64,000 nt of DNA from contig NZ_JAERRH010000018.1 in the NCBI RefSeq assembly GCF_016741855.1, positions 103,810 to 167,809 on the forward strand. The letters run 5' to 3'. The notes under the pieces were generated by a model. That model had not been told where the DNA came from. It worked only from the letters and a program-made list of their open reading frames with translations, and searched no databases. Positions 26,179-36,105 of this stretch are shown here, one piece after another. The stretch comes from Streptomyces musisoli (GTDB taxonomy: Bacteria > Actinomycetota > Actinomycetes > Streptomycetales > Streptomycetaceae). Position numbers and translations under genes: made by a program. The stretch's first letter is position 1, and every line of letters begins with the position of its first letter.

Positions 26179-26195
26179 ACGACTCCGGCGCCGAG

Positions 26196-27749
26196 TCAGC
26201 GGGCGTCGGCCTTCAGAAGATCCGCGCACTTCTCGCCGATCACCATCGTCGTGATGCACGGGTTGACGGCGATCAGGTCGGGCATCACCGACCCGTCGGC
26301 GACCCGCAGCCCCTCGATCCCCTTCACCCGCAGCCGCGCGTCGAGCGGGGCCGAGGGGTCGTCGTCGGCGCCCATCCTGACCGTGCAGGACGGGTGGTAG
26401 ACGGTGTTGTGCGTCTTGCGGATGTAGTCGAGGAGTTCGTCGTCCGACCGGACGTCCGGACCCGGCGCCAGCTCCGCGCCCGCCCAGCCGCCGAGCGCCG
26501 GCTGCGCGGCGATGCGCCGGGCCAGCCTCAGCCCGTACGTCATCACGCGCACGTCGTGCTCGTGCGTGAAGTACCGCGGATCCACCCTGGGCTTGTCCCG
26601 GTAGTCCCGCGTCCGCAGCCGTACCGTGCCGCGCGACCTCGCCTTCGTCACGTTGGGGGTGAGGCAGAAGGCGTTCTCCGAGGTCGGGTAGCCCCAGCGC
26701 GCGGTGTTCATGTCGAACGGCACGGACCCGTAGTGGAACATCAGGTCGGGCCGGTCCAGGCCGGGCTCGGTGTCGTAGAAGACGCCCGCCTCCCACCACT
26801 GGCTGGACGTGGTGGGCATGGGCTGCCGGGCCTCCCACATGATCACGCCCTCGGGGTGGTCCTGGAGGTTGTCGCCGACGCCGGGGGAGTCCGCCACCAC
26901 CTCGACACCGATCTCCCGCAGATGCCCGGCCGGACCGATGCCGGACAGCATCAGCAGCTTGGGCGAGTCGATCGAGCCGCAGGAGACGACGACCTCGCGC
27001 CTGGCCCGCACCGTGCGCGTGTGCACCAGGTCGGGGTCCAGGTACTCGGCGCCGACGCACCGCCGTCCCTCCAGGACCAGCCTCTTGGCCCGCACCCCGG
27101 TCCGGACGTCGAGGTTCGGACGTCTGCCCAGCACCGGGTGCAGGTAGGCCACGGACGAGGACTGGCGGATGTTGTTCTCGTCGGAGTTGATCTGGAACCA
27201 GCCCGCCCCGCGCACCACCGTCTTCCCGGTGTTGAACGGCACCGTCGGTATGCCGGCCTGCGCGCATGCCTCCAGCAGGGCGGCACCGCACGGGTCCCCG
27301 CCCTTGAGCGTGCGCAGCCTCACCGGGCCGGTGCGGCCGTGGTGGTCGCCGGGCGCGTCGTTGTTCTCCAGCCGCCGGTAGAGCGGGAACAGGTCGGCCG
27401 CGCTCCAGCCCGCGCACCCGCGGGCCGCCCAGTCGTCCAGGTCCTCAGCGGGCGCCCAGAAGGCGATACAGGAGTTGTGCGACGAACAGCCGCCCAGCAC
27501 CTTGGCCCGGGCGTGCCGCATGAAACCGTTGCCGTGGGGCTGCGGCTCGACCGGGTAGTCCCAGTCGTAGCCGGACTCCAGCAGCCCCATCCAGCGCTCC
27601 AGCCTGAGCACGTCGTCGTCGCCGACGTCGCTGGGGCCCGCCTCCAGCACGCACACCGTCACCGAGGGGTCCTCGGAGAGCCGGGCGGCCACGACGTTGC
27701 CCGCGGTGCCGCCGCCGACCACGACGTAGTCGAACTCATCGATGCTCAT
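26196..27749 (-). CDS. codA: Choline oxidase-type GMC oxidoreductase
   Basis: 517 residues very close to Arthrobacter choline oxidase along its whole length. FAD dinucleotide motif VGGGTAG at 11-17; H91 in GGCSSHNSC is the residue that binds FAD covalently in that enzyme. The active-site segments MFHYGSVPFDMNT, HNTVYHP and VNPCIT keep the catalytic His, Val-Tyr-His and Asn-Pro residues. It oxidises choline to betaine aldehyde and on to glycine betaine with O2. ATG at 27749. It is followed upstream on the same strand by a permease, betaine aldehyde dehydrogenase and a Rieske oxygenase, which confirms a choline pathway. Confidence 0.88.
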   Translation of the reverse strand: MSIDEFDYVVVGGGTAGNVVAARLSEDPSVTVCVLEAGPSDVGDDDVLRLERWMGLLESGYDWDYPVEPQPHGNGFMRHARAKVLGGCSSHNSCIAFWAPAEDLDDWAARGCAGWSAADLFPLYRRLENNDAPGDHHGRTGPVRLRTLKGGDPCGAALLEACAQAGIPTVPFNTGKTVVRGAGWFQINSDENNIRQSSSVAYLHPVLGRRPNLDVRTGVRAKRLVLEGRRCVGAEYLDPDLVHTRTVRARREVVVSCGSIDSPKLLMLSGIGPAGHLREIGVEVVADSPGVGDNLQDHPEGVIMWEARQPMPTTSSQWWEAGVFYDTEPGLDRPDLMFHYGSVPFDMNTARWGYPTSENAFCLTPNVTKARSRGTVRLRTRDYRDKPRVDPRYFTHEHDVRVMTYGLRLARRIAAQPALGGWAGAELAPGPDVRSDDELLDYIRKTHNTVYHPSCTVRMGADDDPSAPLDARLRVKGIEGLRVADGSVMPDLIAVNPCITTMVIGEKCADLLKADAR

Positions 27750-27783
27750 GTGACCTCCTGGTCAGAGCTGGGATCGGGCGGAT

Positions 27784-29355
27784 TCAGTCGGCCGCCGGGG
27801 CGGCGAGCGGAGCGTTCGGGGCGGCGGGCGCGGCCTCCAGGCGGTGCTCGGCGAGCACGCCGGTGCGGTGCCGCTGGACGAGCCAGTAGTAGGCGAAGCC
27901 ACCGCCCGCGATGACCACGACGAAGAGGACCGCACCCCAGCGCAGGTACCAGTGGTACGGCGCGGCCGCGTTGTAGACGGAGGCGCGCGGCCAGATCAGG
28001 TTGACCGTCATGACCGCGCCCCACACCACGGCGACGATGTTGACGAGCAGTCCCCAGCGGCCGAGCGAGAACCTGCCGTCGCCGGCGGGCTGCCACCTGC
28101 CGCGCAGCCGGGCCACCAGCATCGGCACGGTGACGCCCAGATAGGCGAGGTAGATCATGATGATGCCGATGCTGGTGACGACCGTGAAGATCTGCGGCTG
28201 GCGGATGTTGACCACGAGGATCGCCAGCGCCAGCACGCCGATGATCACGGCCGGCAGCACCGGGGTGTGGAAGCGGGGGCTGACCCGGGCCAGCAGCGAG
28301 GACGCGGGCAGGTTGTTGTCCCGGGCCATCGCGAAGGCCAGCCGGATCGCGGCGGTGTGCACGGCCAGCGCGCAGACCGTCACCGCGATCAGCACGCACC
28401 ACAGCATCGCCTTGCCGGCCGTCGGGCCGAGCACGTCGAGCACGACGTACTGGAGGCCGTCCGTGGAAAGCTTGTCGCCGTTGAGGCTGGAGACGCTCAT
28501 CAGGGCCAGCAGGAGCACCAGGCCGCCCAGGACGAACGAGGCGACGATGGCGCGGATGATCGCGCGCGGGGCGTTGCGGGACGGGTCGAGGGATTCCTCG
28601 CCGAGCGAGGCGGCGGTGTCGAAGCCGTACATGACGTACGCCGACGCCAGCGAGGCGACCAGGAAGGCGCCCAGATAACCCGTCGAGTATCCCGATCCGG
28701 TGTGGTTCGTGTGCATGACGACTTGAGGACCGCGGGTGATGTGGACGGCGAACAACACGATCAATACGACGGTCGCGATCAACTCGATGAACACGCCCGC
28801 CGTGTTGATCGTGGCCATCAGCTTGACGCCGAACGCGTTGACCAGCGTCGTGAAGAGAATCAACACGGCCGCCAGGACGACCGCGTTGGTCGCCACGTCG
28901 TACTTGCCGGTGCCGTCCCCGACGAACTGGAACGCGGACGAGATCTGCGGCAGCGTCAACTGGTAGGCCAGCGCCACGGCCGAGATGGACACGATGGACG
29001 CGATCAACATCATCCACCCGGCGAGCCAGCCGAGGTGCGGATTGCCGATCTTCTTCGACCAGTTGTACACCGAGCCGGCCACCGGATAGCGGGCGGCCAG
29101 CTCGGCGAAGCACAGTGCCACCATGAACTGGCCGGCGAACACCATCGGCCACGACCACCAGTAGGCCGGACCGCCGCTGCCGTAGCCGAAGTAGAACAGC
29201 TGGAAGGTGCCGGTGAGGATCGAGATGTAGCTGATCCCGGCGGCGAAGGTGTGGAAGTTGCCCAGGGTGCGCTTGAGTTCGGGCTTGTAGCCGAACTCGG
29301 CGAGTTCGGTGTCGTCGTGGTGGTGCGGGCCTGGCGATTGGTCGGTGGTCGTCAT
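27784..29355 (-). CDS. APC superfamily permease of the choline block
   Basis: 523 residues with about 12 membrane segments. RTLGNFHTFAAGISYISILTG, with the broken first helix, and AELAARYPVAGSVYNWSKKIG are typical of APC amino-acid/choline-type (HNM/CTR1-like) permeases. It lies between choline oxidase and aldehyde dehydrogenase with gaps of 34 and 19 bp, so it is co-transcribed and probably imports choline, betaine or a related amine. The ATG at 29355 gives a short His-containing hydrophilic N-terminus. Confidence 0.85.
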   Translation of the reverse strand: MTTTDQSPGPHHHDDTELAEFGYKPELKRTLGNFHTFAAGISYISILTGTFQLFYFGYGSGGPAYWWSWPMVFAGQFMVALCFAELAARYPVAGSVYNWSKKIGNPHLGWLAGWMMLIASIVSISAVALAYQLTLPQISSAFQFVGDGTGKYDVATNAVVLAAVLILFTTLVNAFGVKLMATINTAGVFIELIATVVLIVLFAVHITRGPQVVMHTNHTGSGYSTGYLGAFLVASLASAYVMYGFDTAASLGEESLDPSRNAPRAIIRAIVASFVLGGLVLLLALMSVSSLNGDKLSTDGLQYVVLDVLGPTAGKAMLWCVLIAVTVCALAVHTAAIRLAFAMARDNNLPASSLLARVSPRFHTPVLPAVIIGVLALAILVVNIRQPQIFTVVTSIGIIMIYLAYLGVTVPMLVARLRGRWQPAGDGRFSLGRWGLLVNIVAVVWGAVMTVNLIWPRASVYNAAAPYHWYLRWGAVLFVVVIAGGGFAYYWLVQRHRTGVLAEHRLEAAPAAPNAPLAAPAAD

Positions 29356-29374
29356 GAGCGGACTCCTCTGGCTG

Positions 29375-30841
29375 TCAGTCGAACCAGCCCTGCGGTGCCG
29401 GCGCGGTGTTGCGCCAGATGTGTTTCGTCTCGCGGTACTCGGCGAGTCCCGCCGGTCCGAGTTCACGCCCGAACCCGGACTGCTTGTAACCACCCCACTC
29501 GGCCTGCGGCACGTACGGGTGGTAGTCGTTGATCCAGACCGTGCCGAGCCGCAGCCGGCCCGCGACCCGCGCGGCCCTGGCCTCGTCGCCCGTCCACACG
29601 GCACCCGCGAGGCCGTAGACCGTGTCGTCGGCGAGCCGGACGGCCTCCCCCTCGGTGCTGAACCGCTCGACCGTCAGCACCGGCCCGAAGGACTCCTCCT
29701 GGACCACCGACATGCCGCTCGTGCACTCGTCCAGGACGGTCGGCAGATAGTAGAAGCCCTCGTCGTAGCCGGGACCGGAGGGCCGGCCGCCGCCGCAGCG
29801 CAGTACCGCGCCCTCCGCGAGCCCCCGCGCGACGTACGCCTCGACGCCGGCCCGGTGCGCCGCCGAGATCAGCGGTCCGGTCTGCGCCCGCTCGTCGAAC
29901 GGCCCGCCCAGCCGGATCCCCCGCGCCCGCCGGACGACCTCGTCCACGAAGCGGTCGTGCAGCGCGTCCTCGACGAGCAGCCGGGCCCCGGCCGAGCAGA
30001 CCTGCCCCGAGTGCAGGAACACGGCCGTCAGCGCCATGTCGACGGCCGCCTCGAAGCCGGCGTCGGCGAAGACGATGTTGGGGTTCTTCCCGCCGAGTTC
30101 GAGCGCGACCTTCTTCACCGTGCCGGCCGCCGCCGCCATCAGCCGGCGGCCGGTCCGCAGACCGCCGGTGAACGAGACCAGGTCGACGTCCGGATGCTCG
30201 GCGAGCGGGGCACCCGCCTCCGGACCGGCGCCCGGCACCAGATTGGCCACGCCCGGCGGCAGCCCCGCCTCGGCCAGCAGACGGACCAGGTGGATCGCGG
30301 AGTGCGGGGTCAGCTCGCTGGGCTTCAGCACGAACGTGTTGCCGGCCGCGAGCGCGGGGGCGACCTTCCACGCCGTCTGGAGCAGCGGATAGTTCCACGG
30401 GGTGATCAGGCCGCAGACGCCGACCGGCTCGTGCACCACCCGGCTGTCGACGTCCGGCCGCCCCGTGTCGATCACGCGCCCCGGCTCGCTCGCGGCCAGC
30501 CGCCCGAAGTAGCGGAAACAGTCGACGACATCGTCGATGTCGTACGCACTCTCCACCAGCCGTTTGCCCGTGTCCAGGGACTCGGCGCGGGCCAGCGCGT
30601 CCTTGTCCCGGGCCAGGAGACCGGCGACCCGCAGGAGCAGGTCACCGCGCTCGGTACCCGGCGTACGCGGCCAGGGCCCGGTGTCGAAGGCGCGCCGGGC
30701 CGCCGCGACGGCCTCCACGGTGTCCTTTCCGCCGGCCTCGTCCACGACCCCGACCAGGGAGCCGTCGGCGGGGCAGCGGATCTCCCGGGTGCGCTCGTCC
30801 AGGGCGCCCCGCCAGGTGCCGTCGATGAAGAGATCAGGCAT
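29375..30841 (-). CDS. betB: Betaine aldehyde dehydrogenase-type aldehyde dehydrogenase
   Basis: 488 residues, NAD(P)-dependent aldehyde dehydrogenase fold. Visible are TPWNYPLLQ, the general-base Glu in LELGGKNP, the catalytic Cys in SGQVCSAGAR and the C-terminal EWGGYKQSGFGRELG. Given choline oxidase and a betaine-type Rieske oxygenase beside it, the likely substrate is betaine aldehyde. Its start overlaps the end of the Rieske gene by 8 bp, which indicates translational coupling. Confidence 0.88.
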   Translation of the reverse strand: MPDLFIDGTWRGALDERTREIRCPADGSLVGVVDEAGGKDTVEAVAAARRAFDTGPWPRTPGTERGDLLLRVAGLLARDKDALARAESLDTGKRLVESAYDIDDVVDCFRYFGRLAASEPGRVIDTGRPDVDSRVVHEPVGVCGLITPWNYPLLQTAWKVAPALAAGNTFVLKPSELTPHSAIHLVRLLAEAGLPPGVANLVPGAGPEAGAPLAEHPDVDLVSFTGGLRTGRRLMAAAAGTVKKVALELGGKNPNIVFADAGFEAAVDMALTAVFLHSGQVCSAGARLLVEDALHDRFVDEVVRRARGIRLGGPFDERAQTGPLISAAHRAGVEAYVARGLAEGAVLRCGGGRPSGPGYDEGFYYLPTVLDECTSGMSVVQEESFGPVLTVERFSTEGEAVRLADDTVYGLAGAVWTGDEARAARVAGRLRLGTVWINDYHPYVPQAEWGGYKQSGFGRELGPAGLAEYRETKHIWRNTAPAPQGWFD

Positions 30842-31994
30842 GGTCCCGCCCCAGCCCGGCCCGCAGCCACTCGTGGAAGACGCCGATGTGGTGCTCGTTC
30901 GGGACCAGCACCCCGCCCTCGCGGTACGCGCGCGAGGACATCGCCGGCTGGGTGCGCTCGCACGCCTCGAAGTCCTGGACGTTGACGCGGTGGAACAGCT
31001 CCACGGACTTGGACACGTCCGCGCCCGAGGCCACCACCTCCGGCGCGTACAGCCAGTCGCACTCCACCACCGTGCGGTCCTCGGCCAGCGGGAACATGCG
31101 GTGCAGGATGACGTGGTCGGGGACGAGGTTGACGAACACGGTCGGCTTGACCGTGATCGCGTAGTAGCGGCGGTCCTGGCCGGCGGTCACCTCGGGGAGC
31201 CGGGCGAAGCCGGCACTGCCGTCCACGGTGAATCCCTTGATCCCCGCGCCGAACTCGGCGCCGTGGCCGACGTAGTACTGGGCGGCGTAGCCGTCGGCGA
31301 ACTCCGGCAGCACCTCGGTGAGTTCGGGATGGATCGTCGCGCAGTGGTAGCACTCCATGAAGTTCTCGACGATCAGTTTCCAGTTGGCCTTCACGTCGTA
31401 GGTGACGCGCTTGCCGAGAGCCAGCCGCTCGGTGCCGTAGTGCTCGATGGCGGCGGCGTCGCCGAGCCGTTCCATGGCCGCGTGCATCACCGTGTCCTCG
31501 AAGGAGGGCGGTTCGTCGGCGAGGCACACCCAGGCGTAGCCCAGCCACTCGCGCAGGGCCACCTTGATCAACCCGTACGCGACTCGATCAACGTCGGGCA
31601 TCTTGATCAAGTTGGGCGCGGCGATCAACTTGCCGTCAAGGTCGTACGTCCATGCGTGATACGGGCATTGCAGGCTACGCCGTACCTCGCCGGCCTTCTC
31701 GGTGCACAGCCGGGCACCGCGATGCCGGCACACGTTGAGGAAGGCGCGCAGCTCGCCGGTGCGGGTCCGGGTGACGACGATGTTCTCGCGGCCCACCTGA
31801 ACCGTGCGGAAGGAGCCCGGCTTGTCCAGGTCGGCGCTGCGCACCGCGCAGAACCAAAGGGACTCGAAGAGCTTCTCCTGCTCCTGCCGGAAGATCGACG
31901 GGTCGGTGTAGTAGCGGCCCGGAAGCGTCGCGACGAGGCTCGGGGAGAGCGGGCCGGCGGAGGTCGGGGTCGGTGAGATCGGGGGCGTCGTCAC
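30834..31994 (-). CDS. Rieske non-heme iron oxygenase, glycine betaine demethylase (GbcA-like)
   Basis: 386 residues. The Rieske centre is CRHRG with CPYHAW, and the mononuclear iron ligands are in ENFMECYHCATIH. The family and context point to glycine betaine monooxygenase, which removes one methyl as formaldehyde and leaves dimethylglycine. Electrons probably come from the ferredoxin and reductase encoded at 37646-39476. No small beta subunit is encoded nearby, consistent with GbcA-type enzymes. ATG start at 31994; a 167-bp gap separates it from the dehydrogenase gene upstream. Confidence 0.87.
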   Translation of the reverse strand: MTTPPISPTPTSAGPLSPSLVATLPGRYYTDPSIFRQEQEKLFESLWFCAVRSADLDKPGSFRTVQVGRENIVVTRTRTGELRAFLNVCRHRGARLCTEKAGEVRRSLQCPYHAWTYDLDGKLIAAPNLIKMPDVDRVAYGLIKVALREWLGYAWVCLADEPPSFEDTVMHAAMERLGDAAAIEHYGTERLALGKRVTYDVKANWKLIVENFMECYHCATIHPELTEVLPEFADGYAAQYYVGHGAEFGAGIKGFTVDGSAGFARLPEVTAGQDRRYYAITVKPTVFVNLVPDHVILHRMFPLAEDRTVVECDWLYAPEVVASGADVSKSVELFHRVNVQDFEACERTQPAMSSRAYREGGVLVPNEHHIGVFHEWLRAGLGRDHA

Positions 31995-32161
31995 GGGCGG
32001 GCTCCTCGGGCGGGCGCGGCGGCGAGGCGGACGGCATCGGACAGCGCGGTCGGATGCGCGGTGGAACCGGTCGGCCGGCGGTGTGCGGTGACAGCGGCGG
32101 CGCTGCCCGGCGCGCCGAGTCCGGCGACGGCGACGTCGTAAGAAGGTGGCACGGACGCCTC

Positions 32162-34624
32162 CTAGCGGCGGATGCGGGTCATCCCGGGGTCGAAGAGCGG
32201 CTCGTCGGCGACCGTGGCCGGAACCTTCTCGCCGAAGTACTCGATGTGCACACCGGTACCGGTGGCGAGACCGGCCGGCAGCCAGGCGTAGGCGACACAG
32301 CGGCCCAGCGTGTAGCCGTAGGACGCGCTGGTGACGTAACCGGCCGGGACGCCGTCGGCGAAGACCGGCTCCTTGCCGAGGACCACGGCGGCGGGGTCGT
32401 CGAGCAGCAGCGGGGTGAGCCGGCGGGTGGGTTCGCCGGCCCGCTGGAGCGCCGCCTTGCCGACGAAGTCCTCCTTGTCCATGCGGACCGCGAAGCCGAG
32501 GCCCGCCTCGAAGGGGGTGTGTTCACCGGTCATGTCGGTGCCCCAGGACCGGTATCCCTTCTCCAGCCGCAGGGAGCCGAAGGCGGAGCGGCCCGCGGCG
32601 ACCACACCGAGGTGCCGGCCGGCCTCCCACAGCGTGTCCCAGAGCCGCAGGCCCAGGTCGGCGGTGGTGTACAGCTCCCAGCCCAGCTCGCCGACGTAGC
32701 TCAGACGCATCGCCGTCACCGGAACATGTCCGAGGTAGGTCTGCTTCGCCCGGAAGTAGCCGAACCCCTTGTGCGAGAAGTCGTCGCCGGTCAGGGGCTG
32801 GACGAGGGCGCGGGCGAGAGGGCCCCAGACGCCGATGCAGCAGGTGCCGGAGGTGATGTCGCGGACCTGAACGCCCTCGGGGGCGTGCCGCAGGAGCCGG
32901 TCCAGGTCGGCCGGGGAGTTGGCGCCGACCTGGAACCGGTCGGGCCCCAGCCGGGCGACCGTGAGGTCGGAACAGATGCCTCCGGTCTCGTCCAGGAGCA
33001 GGGTGTAGGTGACCGCGCCGGGCTTCTTGCGGAGATTGTTGCTGGTCATGCGGTCGAGGAAGGCGAGGGCGCCCGGGCCGGTGACCTCCAGTCGGCGCAG
33101 CGGGGTCATGTCGTACAGGGCGACTTTCTCCCGGGTGGCCTTCGCCTCGGCGGCGGCGACGGGGGACCAGTAGCGGGCCGACCAGGCGTCGCGCTCGGGC
33201 AGCTCGCCCAGGGCGTCCACGAGCGGGGCGTTCGCCTCGTACCAGTGCGGGCGCTCCCAGCCGGTGCCCTCCAGGAAGAAGGCGCCGAGCTGCTGCTGCC
33301 GGGCGTAAAAGGGGCTGACGCGCAGGGGGCGGGGCTGCTCCATCGGCTGGAGGGGGTGGAGCACGTCGTACACCTCGACGAACTGCCGGGCGCCGCGTTC
33401 ACGGACGTACGACGGTGAACGCTGCACGTCCTCGAAGCGGGTGAGGTCGCACTCGTGCACGTCGACGGACGGCCGCCCGTCGACCATCCACTCGGCCACC
33501 GCCTTCGCCACCCCGGCCGAGTGGGTCACCCAGACCGCCTCGGCCAGCCAGAAGCCCCGCAGCCGCCGCGCCTCGCCGAGCACCGGCATGCCGTCCGGCG
33601 TGAAGGAGAAGATCCCGTTGAACCCGGTCTCGATCTCCGTCCCGCGCAGGGCGGGCAGCAGCCGGCGGCAGTCCTCCCAGCTCGGCTCCCAGTCCTCGGC
33701 CGTGAAGGGGTAGGAGGACGGCATCTCCATGTCCCGGGCGCGCGCCTCGTCGTACGCGGGGACCGTGAACGGGTCGACCGGCATTGGACGGTGCGCGTAC
33801 GAGCCGATCCCGAGGCGGTCGGTGTGCTCGCGGAAGTACAGGTCGCGGTCCTGGAAGCGGAGGATGGGGCGGGACGCCTCGGCAGTGGCGCCCGCCAGCT
33901 CGGCCAGCGGCCGCGTCTTCGCATACTGGTGGGCGAGGGGCTGAAGCGGTACGTGCAGACCGGCCATGCGGCCGATGACCGGCCCCCAGAACCCGGCCGC
34001 GGACACCACGTGGTCGGCCGGAAAGGTGCCCTGGTCGGTGACGACCGCGGTGACCCGGCCGTCCTGCTGCTCGATGCCGGTGACCGTGTGCCGGTCCAGG
34101 AAGCGGGCGCCGCACGCGCCGGCGCGGTCCATCTGGGCCCGGGCCGCGAGGAGGGCCCGGGCGAGACCGTCGTCCGGGGTGTGGAAGCCGCCGAGGACGA
34201 CCGAATCGTCCAGCAGCGGCCACAGTTCCTTGCACCGGGCCGTGCTCACGATCTCGCCGCGGATGCCCCAGGAGGCCGCGTAGCCGGCCCTGCGGTGCAG
34301 ATCGGCCAGGCGTTCGGGGGTGGTCGCGAGTTCCAGGCCGCCCACCCGGTGGAAGCAGGAGACGCCGTCGGCCTCGAGGGAACTGAACTTCTCGACGGTG
34401 TACCGGGCGAACTCCGCGAGGGTCTTGGACGGGCTGGTCTGGAAGACCAGGCCGGGGGCGTGCGAGGTGGAGCCGCCCGGGGCGGGCAGGGGGCCCTGTT
34501 CGAGGACGGTGACGTCCGTCCAGCCGCGGGCGGTCAGTTCGTCGGCGAGGGAGCAGCCGACGATGCCGGCACCGATGATGACGACGCGGGGTCCCTGGGG
34601 CCGTTCTTCGGGGGTGCTGGACAT
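32162..34624 (-). CDS. FAD-dependent dimethylglycine/sarcosine dehydrogenase with GcvT domain
   Basis: 820 residues in two parts. The N-terminal FAD oxidoreductase begins VVIIGAGIVGCSLADELTA and has GSTSHAPG, whose His corresponds to the covalent FAD attachment site of dimethylglycine dehydrogenase. The C-terminal half (from about 440) is a folate-binding GcvT domain (TPLRRLEVTGPGALAFLDRM; DETGGICSDLTV; GELGWELY). It removes a methyl group and passes it to tetrahydrofolate or releases formaldehyde. AAGGAGGGGC precedes the ATG at 34624. Whether the substrate is dimethylglycine or sarcosine is not decided by sequence. Confidence 0.87.
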   Translation of the reverse strand: MSSTPEERPQGPRVVIIGAGIVGCSLADELTARGWTDVTVLEQGPLPAPGGSTSHAPGLVFQTSPSKTLAEFARYTVEKFSSLEADGVSCFHRVGGLELATTPERLADLHRRAGYAASWGIRGEIVSTARCKELWPLLDDSVVLGGFHTPDDGLARALLAARAQMDRAGACGARFLDRHTVTGIEQQDGRVTAVVTDQGTFPADHVVSAAGFWGPVIGRMAGLHVPLQPLAHQYAKTRPLAELAGATAEASRPILRFQDRDLYFREHTDRLGIGSYAHRPMPVDPFTVPAYDEARARDMEMPSSYPFTAEDWEPSWEDCRRLLPALRGTEIETGFNGIFSFTPDGMPVLGEARRLRGFWLAEAVWVTHSAGVAKAVAEWMVDGRPSVDVHECDLTRFEDVQRSPSYVRERGARQFVEVYDVLHPLQPMEQPRPLRVSPFYARQQQLGAFFLEGTGWERPHWYEANAPLVDALGELPERDAWSARYWSPVAAAEAKATREKVALYDMTPLRRLEVTGPGALAFLDRMTSNNLRKKPGAVTYTLLLDETGGICSDLTVARLGPDRFQVGANSPADLDRLLRHAPEGVQVRDITSGTCCIGVWGPLARALVQPLTGDDFSHKGFGYFRAKQTYLGHVPVTAMRLSYVGELGWELYTTADLGLRLWDTLWEAGRHLGVVAAGRSAFGSLRLEKGYRSWGTDMTGEHTPFEAGLGFAVRMDKEDFVGKAALQRAGEPTRRLTPLLLDDPAAVVLGKEPVFADGVPAGYVTSASYGYTLGRCVAYAWLPAGLATGTGVHIEYFGEKVPATVADEPLFDPGMTRIRR

Positions 34625-35003
34625 GCCCCTCCTTGTGGCGGGGATGGCGGGATGGGCGGGGATGACGGGTGCGGGGGAGTCGCTCGGGCGGCGCGGACGT
34701 TCCGCCGCTCGGCGGCTGGTCGTCGTGCCCCGCCGGGCCGGTTCGCACGAGGGCGGCCGGTGTGGACGGCGGTGGCCGGTGTGTGCAGGAAAGTGGCTGG
34801 TGTGTACGAAGGGGCTGTTGTTACAGGAGTGGCTGTTGTGACGAGGGTGGCCGGTGGTGTACGAGGGTGGCCGGTGTGCACGACTGTGGCGCCCCGACAG
34901 GGTCAGCGGCCGGGTGCGGCGGGGCGGCCGTCGAGTTGCCCGCGGTCCGGGCGGCGGGTGCCGCAGGTGAGGGCCCGTTCGGCGCGTACCGTCGCGCGCC
35001 GGC
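34625..35003. repeat. 379-bp gap with degenerate GTGGCCGGTGTG repeats
   Basis: No credible gene. Between about 34750 and 34885 the plus strand carries five or six imperfect copies of GTGGC(C/T)GGTGTG(T)ACGA, spaced 20-30 bp. They lie between mscR and the dehydrogenase gene. No strong hairpin or operator was seen. Confidence 0.55.
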
Positions 35004-36089
35004 TCACAGGACGACCACCGAGCGCAGCACCTCACCGCGGTGCATCTTGCCGAACGCCTCCTCCACCTGGTCCAGGGCGATCGTCTCGGACACGAACGCG
35101 TTGAGATCGAGCAGGCCGTAGAGGTACTGGTCGATCAGGAACGGGAAGTCCCGGCTCGGCAGACAGTCCCCGTACCAGGAGGACTTGATGGCGCCGCCGC
35201 GCGAGAAGACGTCGATCAACGGCAGTTCGACCTTCATCTCGGGGGTGGGGACCCCGACCTGGACCAGCAGACCCGCGTGGTCGCGCATGTAGAAGGCCTG
35301 CAGGAACGTCTCGGGGCGGCCCGCCGCGTCGATCGCGATGTCCACCCCGTGCCCGTCGGTCAGCTCCCGGACGGCCTCGACCGGGTCGGTTCCCCGGGAG
35401 TTGACGGTGTGTGTGGCACCGAACTTCTCCGCCTGGTCCAGCTTCCTGTCGTCGATGTCCACGGCGATCACCTTCATCGCGCCGTTCAGGCAGGCGCCCG
35501 CGATGGCCGCGTCGCCGACACCCCCGCAGCCGATGACGGCGACCGAGTCACCGCGGCCGACACGGCCGGTGTTGACCGCCGCGCCGTAGCCGGCCATCAC
35601 CCCGCAGCCGATGAGCCCGGCCGCCTCGGGCCGCGCGGCCGGGTCGATCTTCACCGCCTGGCCCGCCGCGACCAGCGTCTTCTCGGCGAAGGCGCCGATA
35701 CCGAGGGCGTTGGTGAGCGGGGTGCCGTCCGGCAGCGTCATGGGCTGTGCGGCGTTGCGGGAGTCGAAGCAGTACCAGGGCCGGCCACGACGGCAGGAAC
35801 GGCAGCCGCCGCACGGCGCGCGCCAGGCCAGCACGACGTAGTCGCCGGGCTCGAGGCCGGTGACCCCGGGGCCGACCGCCGCGATCGTGCCGGCCGCCTC
35901 GTGGCCCAGCAGGAACGGGAAGTCGTCGGTGATCGCGCCCTCCCGGTAGTGGAGATCCGTGTGGCACACCCCGCAGGCCTGCACGTCGACCAGTACCTCA
36001 CCGGGCCCCGGATCGGGGACGACGATCGTCCGCACCTCCACGGGTGCGCCCTTCTCCACTGCGACTACGGCACGGACCTCGTGTGGCAC
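35004..36089 (-). CDS. mscR: S-(hydroxymethyl)mycothiol dehydrogenase (formaldehyde detoxification)
   Basis: 361 residues, zinc medium-chain dehydrogenase. Catalytic zinc ligands lie in GVCHTDLHY and GHEAAG. The structural zinc site is CGGCRSCRRGRPWYC and the NAD site is IGCGGVGDAA. DVFSRGGAIKSSWYGDCLPSRDFP is typical of the mycothiol-dependent formaldehyde dehydrogenase group. It oxidises the formaldehyde-mycothiol adduct, which fits removal of formaldehyde from betaine demethylation. The GTG at 36089 has AGGAG at the right distance; an upstream ATG at 36143 would run through the putative operator. Confidence 0.88.
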   Translation of the reverse strand: MPHEVRAVVAVEKGAPVEVRTIVVPDPGPGEVLVDVQACGVCHTDLHYREGAITDDFPFLLGHEAAGTIAAVGPGVTGLEPGDYVVLAWRAPCGGCRSCRRGRPWYCFDSRNAAQPMTLPDGTPLTNALGIGAFAEKTLVAAGQAVKIDPAARPEAAGLIGCGVMAGYGAAVNTGRVGRGDSVAVIGCGGVGDAAIAGACLNGAMKVIAVDIDDRKLDQAEKFGATHTVNSRGTDPVEAVRELTDGHGVDIAIDAAGRPETFLQAFYMRDHAGLLVQVGVPTPEMKVELPLIDVFSRGGAIKSSWYGDCLPSRDFPFLIDQYLYGLLDLNAFVSETIALDQVEEAFGKMHRGEVLRSVVVL

Positions 36090-36105
36090 GACAAGCTCCT
36101 CTGCT

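Noticed and set aside
21462..26180. A 1,572-codon open frame on the minus strand opposite the SMC-like gene
   Set aside because: In very GC-rich DNA the strand opposite a long gene often stays open. Its translation is low-complexity Gly/Ala/Val/Arg without domains, while the plus strand has complete ATPase motifs.
26196..27749. Possible loss of the catalytic Asn in choline oxidase (VNPCIT where VNPNIT was expected)
   Set aside because: The catalytic Asn is the one before Pro, which is present; the changed residue is two positions later. Other active-site residues are intact.
26130..27749. Search for a JetD-type nuclease beside the condensin-like operon
   Set aside because: The next gene is convergent and clearly choline oxidase; the upstream neighbour is a GntR regulator of the pxp operon.
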